64,000 bases of DNA, from assembly GCF_000721075.1 (NCBI RefSeq), contig NZ_JOEQ01000032.1:1-64000 (forward strand). The letters are read 5' to 3'. Within the stretch, counting starts at the first letter, position 1, and each line of letters begins with the position of its first letter. The notes under the pieces were generated by a model. The model worked only from the letters and a program-made list of their open reading frames with translations, had not been told where the DNA came from and did not search any database. Shown piece after piece: positions 60,978 through 64,000 of this stretch. A program made the position numbers and the translations under genes. The DNA is from Streptosporangium amethystogenes. GTDB lineage: Bacteria; Actinomycetota; Actinomycetes; Streptosporangiales; Streptosporangiaceae.

Positions 60978-62138
60978 CTAGAGCTTGCGCACCATCTCGA
61001 AGCGTTCGGCGAGGTCGGCGAAGACGTCGCCGGTCAGGTTGCCGACGCTCACCCGGATCATCCCCTGGTCGCCCGGGACGAAGGCCGTTCCCGGGATGAC
61101 CAGGGTGTCGAGGCGGATCGCGAGGTCGCGGACGACCTCCTCGGTGGGCCGCCCGGCGAACGGATGCCTCACCCACCCGAAGAACCCGCCCACCGACACG
61201 AGCTCGAACCCGCCCGGCCGCGCGGCCATCGCCTCGGCGAAGCCACGCCGCCTGGCGGCCAGCTCGCCAGCCCGCTCACGCCGCCACTGCGCAGCCCCGG
61301 TCAGCCCGGCCCAGGCGGCCTCCTGCCCGATCCTCGGCGCGCAGATCGCCACGCAGTCGAGCAGCTTCAGCACCTCGCGGTTGACCTCCGGCGAGGCCAC
61401 CAGGGCCCCGACCCGATAGCCGGGCAGCGCGAAGTCCTTGGAGAAGCTGTGCAGGCTGACCACCGTCTCGCCCCAGCCCGGATCGGCGAAGAGCTTGTGC
61501 GCGGGCTCCTCGGTGTCGCGGAAGGAGCGGTAGGTCTCATCCAGGATCAGCGCGATCCCCTTGCGCGCGGCGAACTCCGCGAACTCCGCGATCACCTCCG
61601 GAGCGAGCGTCACGCCGCTCGGGTTGCCCGGCGTGATCAGCACGATCGCCCGCGTCCGCGAGCCGACCAGCGTCTCGGCACGTTCCACCGTCGGCACCAG
61701 GTCCGGGCCCGACTGTAGGTAGACCGGCTGGATCCCGGTCAGCCGCAGCCACATGTCGTGGTTGGGATAGAAGGGCAAGGCCAGGATGATCTCGTCACCC
61801 GCCTCCGCCAGCGCGGCGGCGATCAGACAGAACGCCTGGTTGCAGCCGGCGGTCACGATGACGTTCTCCTCGCCGATCCGCCCGCCGTACGCCTGGGTGA
61901 GCTCCTCCGCGAACCGCTGCCGCAGCCGTGGCAGACCGGCGATCTCCACGTAGGCCCCGCCGTCCGCCTGCCGCGCGACCGAAGCCACGTGCTCGACCAC
62001 CGCCGGCGCGGTGGGGTACGGCGGAGCCCCCTGCGCCAGGTCGAGCAGATCGCGTTCCTTGCACCGTTGGTCCAGGAGGAGATAGGCCGCGTCGAAAGGG
62101 GAGTCGATCTGCTGGCGCGTTCGCGGGTTCAGTCGCAT
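60978..62138 (-). CDS. Class I/II PLP-dependent aminotransferase
   Basis: The 386-residue enzyme has the fold-type I motifs: LAQGAPPYPTAP, VTAGCNQAFCLIAA, LPFYPNHDMWL, ITPGNPSGVTL, LDETYRSF and the PLP Lys in HSFSKDFALPGYRVG. The C-terminal GMIRVSVGN carries the substrate-carboxylate Arg. This is a general amino-acid aminotransferase; nothing ties it to the peptide cluster. Confidence 0.9.
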   Translation of the reverse strand: MRLNPRTRQQIDSPFDAAYLLLDQRCKERDLLDLAQGAPPYPTAPAVVEHVASVARQADGGAYVEIAGLPRLRQRFAEELTQAYGGRIGEENVIVTAGCNQAFCLIAAALAEAGDEIILALPFYPNHDMWLRLTGIQPVYLQSGPDLVPTVERAETLVGSRTRAIVLITPGNPSGVTLAPEVIAEFAEFAARKGIALILDETYRSFRDTEEPAHKLFADPGWGETVVSLHSFSKDFALPGYRVGALVASPEVNREVLKLLDCVAICAPRIGQEAAWAGLTGAAQWRRERAGELAARRRGFAEAMAARPGGFELVSVGGFFGWVRHPFAGRPTEEVVRDLAIRLDTLVIPGTAFVPGDQGMIRVSVGNLTGDVFADLAERFEMVRKL

Positions 62139-62256
62139 CAGATCAGCGTGGCTTCACTTGCCCGCCATGCGTATCCCCGATTCACGGGACACGCCGGAGG
62201 CACATGGAGCCCGCCGAACCCTCGACTCGATCAGAGGCCCTGAAGATAATGATCCA

Positions 62257-63003
62257 ATGGCACCTTCCGATGCGCAGGATCTGCAGGGCTCCTCCTTCAC
62301 CGGCGCCGACCTGACCGGGTCGAGATTCCGTGACTGCGATATGCGCCAGGTAAGGATCATCTCTTCAGTCCTGGTCGACGTCTCCGTCTCCGGCGAGATC
62401 GAGAACTTCACCGTCAACGGCATCGACGTGACCGGATACGTGGCCGCCGAGCTCGACCGCCGCCATCCCGAGCGGGTTCTCGTGCGGGAGATGAAGACGG
62501 TCGCCGACCATCGCGAGGCGTGGCGGACGATCGAGACGCTCTGGGCCGAGACGATCGCGCGGGCCGAGCGCCTGCCCGAGCCGCTCCGGCACGAGCGGGT
62601 GGAAGAGGAGTGGTCCCTGGTGGAGACCCTCCGCCATCTCGTCTTCGCCACCGACCTGTGGGTCTCCCAGATCATCCTCGACCTCCCCTCTCCCCACTAT
62701 TCCGCCGCCCTCCCGCCCGGCGACTACCCTTCCGAGGCGCTGCCGGAGCTCGACCTCGACGCCCGTCCGTCGTACGCGGAAGTCCTCGCGGTACGGCTGG
62801 CGCGGATGGCGCTCGTGCGCGACCTCCTCGACGACCTCACCGAGGACCGCCTCCACAGCGACTGCCCGGGAAGCCTCCCCTCCGCCTGGGACGAGCCCTC
62901 GCCCCCGGTGCACGAAGCCCTGGCCGTCGTGATGGATGAGGAGATCGACCACCGGCGCTACGTCTTGCGCGATCTTGGAGCTCTGGAATCACGCCGCAGT
63001 TGA
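62257..63003 (+). CDS. DinB-like protein with short pentapeptide-repeat start
   Basis: The 248-residue protein begins with two to three pentapeptide-type repeats (GSSFTGADLTGSRFRDCDM) and continues with a DinB-like four-helix domain (LVETLRHLVFATDLWVSQI with a ligand His, MDEEIDHRRYVLRDL with another). ATG 62257 is chosen since no family similarity precedes it; the upstream in-frame ATG at 62158 adds 33 residues of low complexity. Enzyme function is unknown. Confidence 0.82.
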   Translation: MAPSDAQDLQGSSFTGADLTGSRFRDCDMRQVRIISSVLVDVSVSGEIENFTVNGIDVTGYVAAELDRRHPERVLVREMKTVADHREAWRTIETLWAETIARAERLPEPLRHERVEEEWSLVETLRHLVFATDLWVSQIILDLPSPHYSAALPPGDYPSEALPELDLDARPSYAEVLAVRLARMALVRDLLDDLTEDRLHSDCPGSLPSAWDEPSPPVHEALAVVMDEEIDHRRYVLRDLGALESRRS

Positions 63004-63016
63004 CCAATGGAGAGTC

Positions 63017-64000
63017 ATGCTGCTGTCGTCGTCGTCCGCCCCCGTAGCCGCCATCGCCTCGCACACGCTGCTCCTCTTCCTGTTACAGCTCGGCCTGCTG
63101 CTCCTGCTGGCGATGGCCCTGGGCCGGCTCGCCGTGCGGCTGGGCATGCCGGCTCTCGTCGGCGAGCTGCTGGTCGGCGTCATCCTCGGCCCCTCCCTCC
63201 TGGCCTGGGCCGCTCCTGACTTCCAGCGCTGGCTCTTCCCCGCCCAGGCCGGACAGTTCCACCTGCTCGACGCCGTCGGACAGCTCGGCGTCCTCCTGCT
63301 GGTCGGACTGACCGGCATGCACATGGACATGGGACTGGTCCGCAGGCGGGCCGGCACCGCCGCCGGGATCAGCCTCGGCGGCCTGATCGTGCCGCTCGGC
63401 CTGGGCATCGCCACCGGATTCCTGTTCCCCGGGACGTTGGTACCGGACGGAGTCGACGTCACCGTCTTCGCGCTGTTCATGGGGGTGGCGATGTGCGTCA
63501 GCGCGATCCCGGTGATCGCCAAGACGCTGCTGGACATGAAGCTGCTGCACCGCAACATCGGCCAGCTCACGCTGACCGCCGGCATGATCGACGACGCCTT
63601 CGGCTGGTTGATGTTGTCGGTCGTCAGCGCCATGGCGGTCAGCGCCATCTCCACCGGCACCGTGTTGTTCTCGGTGGCTTGCCTGCTGGCCATCGTCCTG
63701 TTCGCGTTAACGCTCGGCCGCCCGGTGGTCCGGGGAGCCCTGCGGGTCGCCGACAGATCCGGCGACTCCGCGCCGGTCATCGCGGTCGCCGTCGTGCTCG
63801 TCCTGCTGAGTTCGGCCGGGACCCACGCACTCGGCCTGGAGGCGGTCTTCGGCGCCTTCGTCGTCGGCATCCTGATCGGCACCGCGGGCCGGGAGTACCT
63901 GCCCAAGCTGGCTCCGCTGCGCACGGTCGTCCTGTCGGTGCTGGCTCCGATCTTCTTCGCCACGGCGGGCTTCCGGATGGACCTCACCTCGCTGCTCCAG
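63017..64000 (+). CDS. CPA2-type cation/proton antiporter, N-terminal part
   Basis: The frame from ATG 63017, with GGAGAG upstream, stays open to the window end (328 codons). It has about nine hydrophobic segments, LVGELLVGVILGPSLLAW and the ion-site region LTAGMIDDAFGWLMLSV with the Asp-Asp pair of Na+/H+ exchangers of the KefB/NapA type. The protein continues beyond the window, where a regulatory domain may follow. Confidence 0.9.
   Translation, partial: MLLSSSSAPVAAIASHTLLLFLLQLGLLLLLAMALGRLAVRLGMPALVGELLVGVILGPSLLAWAAPDFQRWLFPAQAGQFHLLDAVGQLGVLLLVGLTGMHMDMGLVRRRAGTAAGISLGGLIVPLGLGIATGFLFPGTLVPDGVDVTVFALFMGVAMCVSAIPVIAKTLLDMKLLHRNIGQLTLTAGMIDDAFGWLMLSVVSAMAVSAISTGTVLFSVACLLAIVLFALTLGRPVVRGALRVADRSGDSAPVIAVAVVLVLLSSAGTHALGLEAVFGAFVVGILIGTAGREYLPKLAPLRTVVLSVLAPIFFATAGFRMDLTSLLQ

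Noticed and set aside
1..64000. tRNA or rRNA genes, CRISPR arrays
   Set aside because: No repeat-spacer pattern, rRNA core sequence or cloverleaf with a conserved T-loop was noticed. A covariance-model scan would be needed to exclude tRNAs firmly.

Overview
The window is 64 kb of very GC-rich DNA with actinobacterial codon use, GTG/TTG starts and tightly overlapping genes. The organism is most likely a filamentous actinomycete. A position in or near Streptosporangiaceae is only a guess. No rRNA or tRNA gene and no CRISPR array was seen.

Region 1 (1-8.4 kb) looks like an actinobacterial stress/dormancy island. It holds a phosphoenolpyruvate synthase, a tandem universal stress protein, a CBS-BON protein coupled to a beta-CASP metallo-hydrolase, and several decayed genes: an Hsp20 C-terminal half, a quinone-oxidoreductase scrap, a CBS scrap, a frameshifted SpoIIE-type phosphatase and a frameshifted DUF1540 protein. 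Region 2 (8.4-10.6 kb) is a pile-up of transposase remnants: a Tn3-type 3' end, an ISAzo13-type 5' end, an IS3-type orfA and a nearly intact IS630-type gene. A DinB-like gene follows.

Region 3 (about 11.1-60.3 kb) is a large nonribosomal lipopeptide cluster. A loading protein, FAAL-ACP-C-A-PCP-C (16742-23014), starts the chain with a fatty acid. Other assembly-line proteins are PCP-C-A*-PCP (13472-16642, A domain degenerate), C-PCP-C-A'-PCP (25861-29607, A domain cut off before core A3), C-A-PCP-E* (43190-47716, E domain lacking its catalytic His) and A-PCP-TE (34835-37381). Four adenylation enzymes lie outside standard modules: a stand-alone A domain with a Thr-like code, two A-PCP didomains, and the A-PCP-TE protein with a Pro-like code. 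Four carrier domains have no usable A domain beside them. Two alpha/beta-hydrolases carry Cys in place of the usual nucleophile Ser, as in SyrC/CmaE-type aminoacyl transferases. Together these suggest an assembly line loaded largely in trans.

The tailoring set is rich: an OrfP/VioC-like arginine beta-hydroxylase and a VioD-like PLP enzyme (capreomycidine logic), an MppP-like arginine oxidase, a SyrB2-like halogenase homologue with a His-Gln-Val motif, a proline-3-hydroxylase-like oxygenase, another 2OG oxygenase, two P450s, a haem-oxygenase-like diiron protein, a membrane desaturase, a PhzF-like protein, a SRPBCC protein and a class IV aminotransferase. A LanB-like protein without an elimination domain sits directly after the degenerate A-PCP protein. 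Export and maturation genes are an MFS transporter, MbtH, two type II thioesterase-fold genes plus a third conventional one, a PPTase with an apparent internal deletion, a metallophosphoesterase and a membrane-anchored penicillin-acylase-family enzyme that could remove the fatty acyl group outside the cell. One orphan LuxR-type regulator is present. A shared dyad element (TGTCCCGTGAAGTCGGGACG-like) lies in four divergent intergenic regions of the cluster.

Region 4 (60.4-64 kb) returns to ordinary genes: a GNAT acetyltransferase, a class I aminotransferase, a DinB/pentapeptide protein and a truncated CPA2-type antiporter. Substrate calls for A domains come from manual alignment to the GrsA pocket and are provisional.
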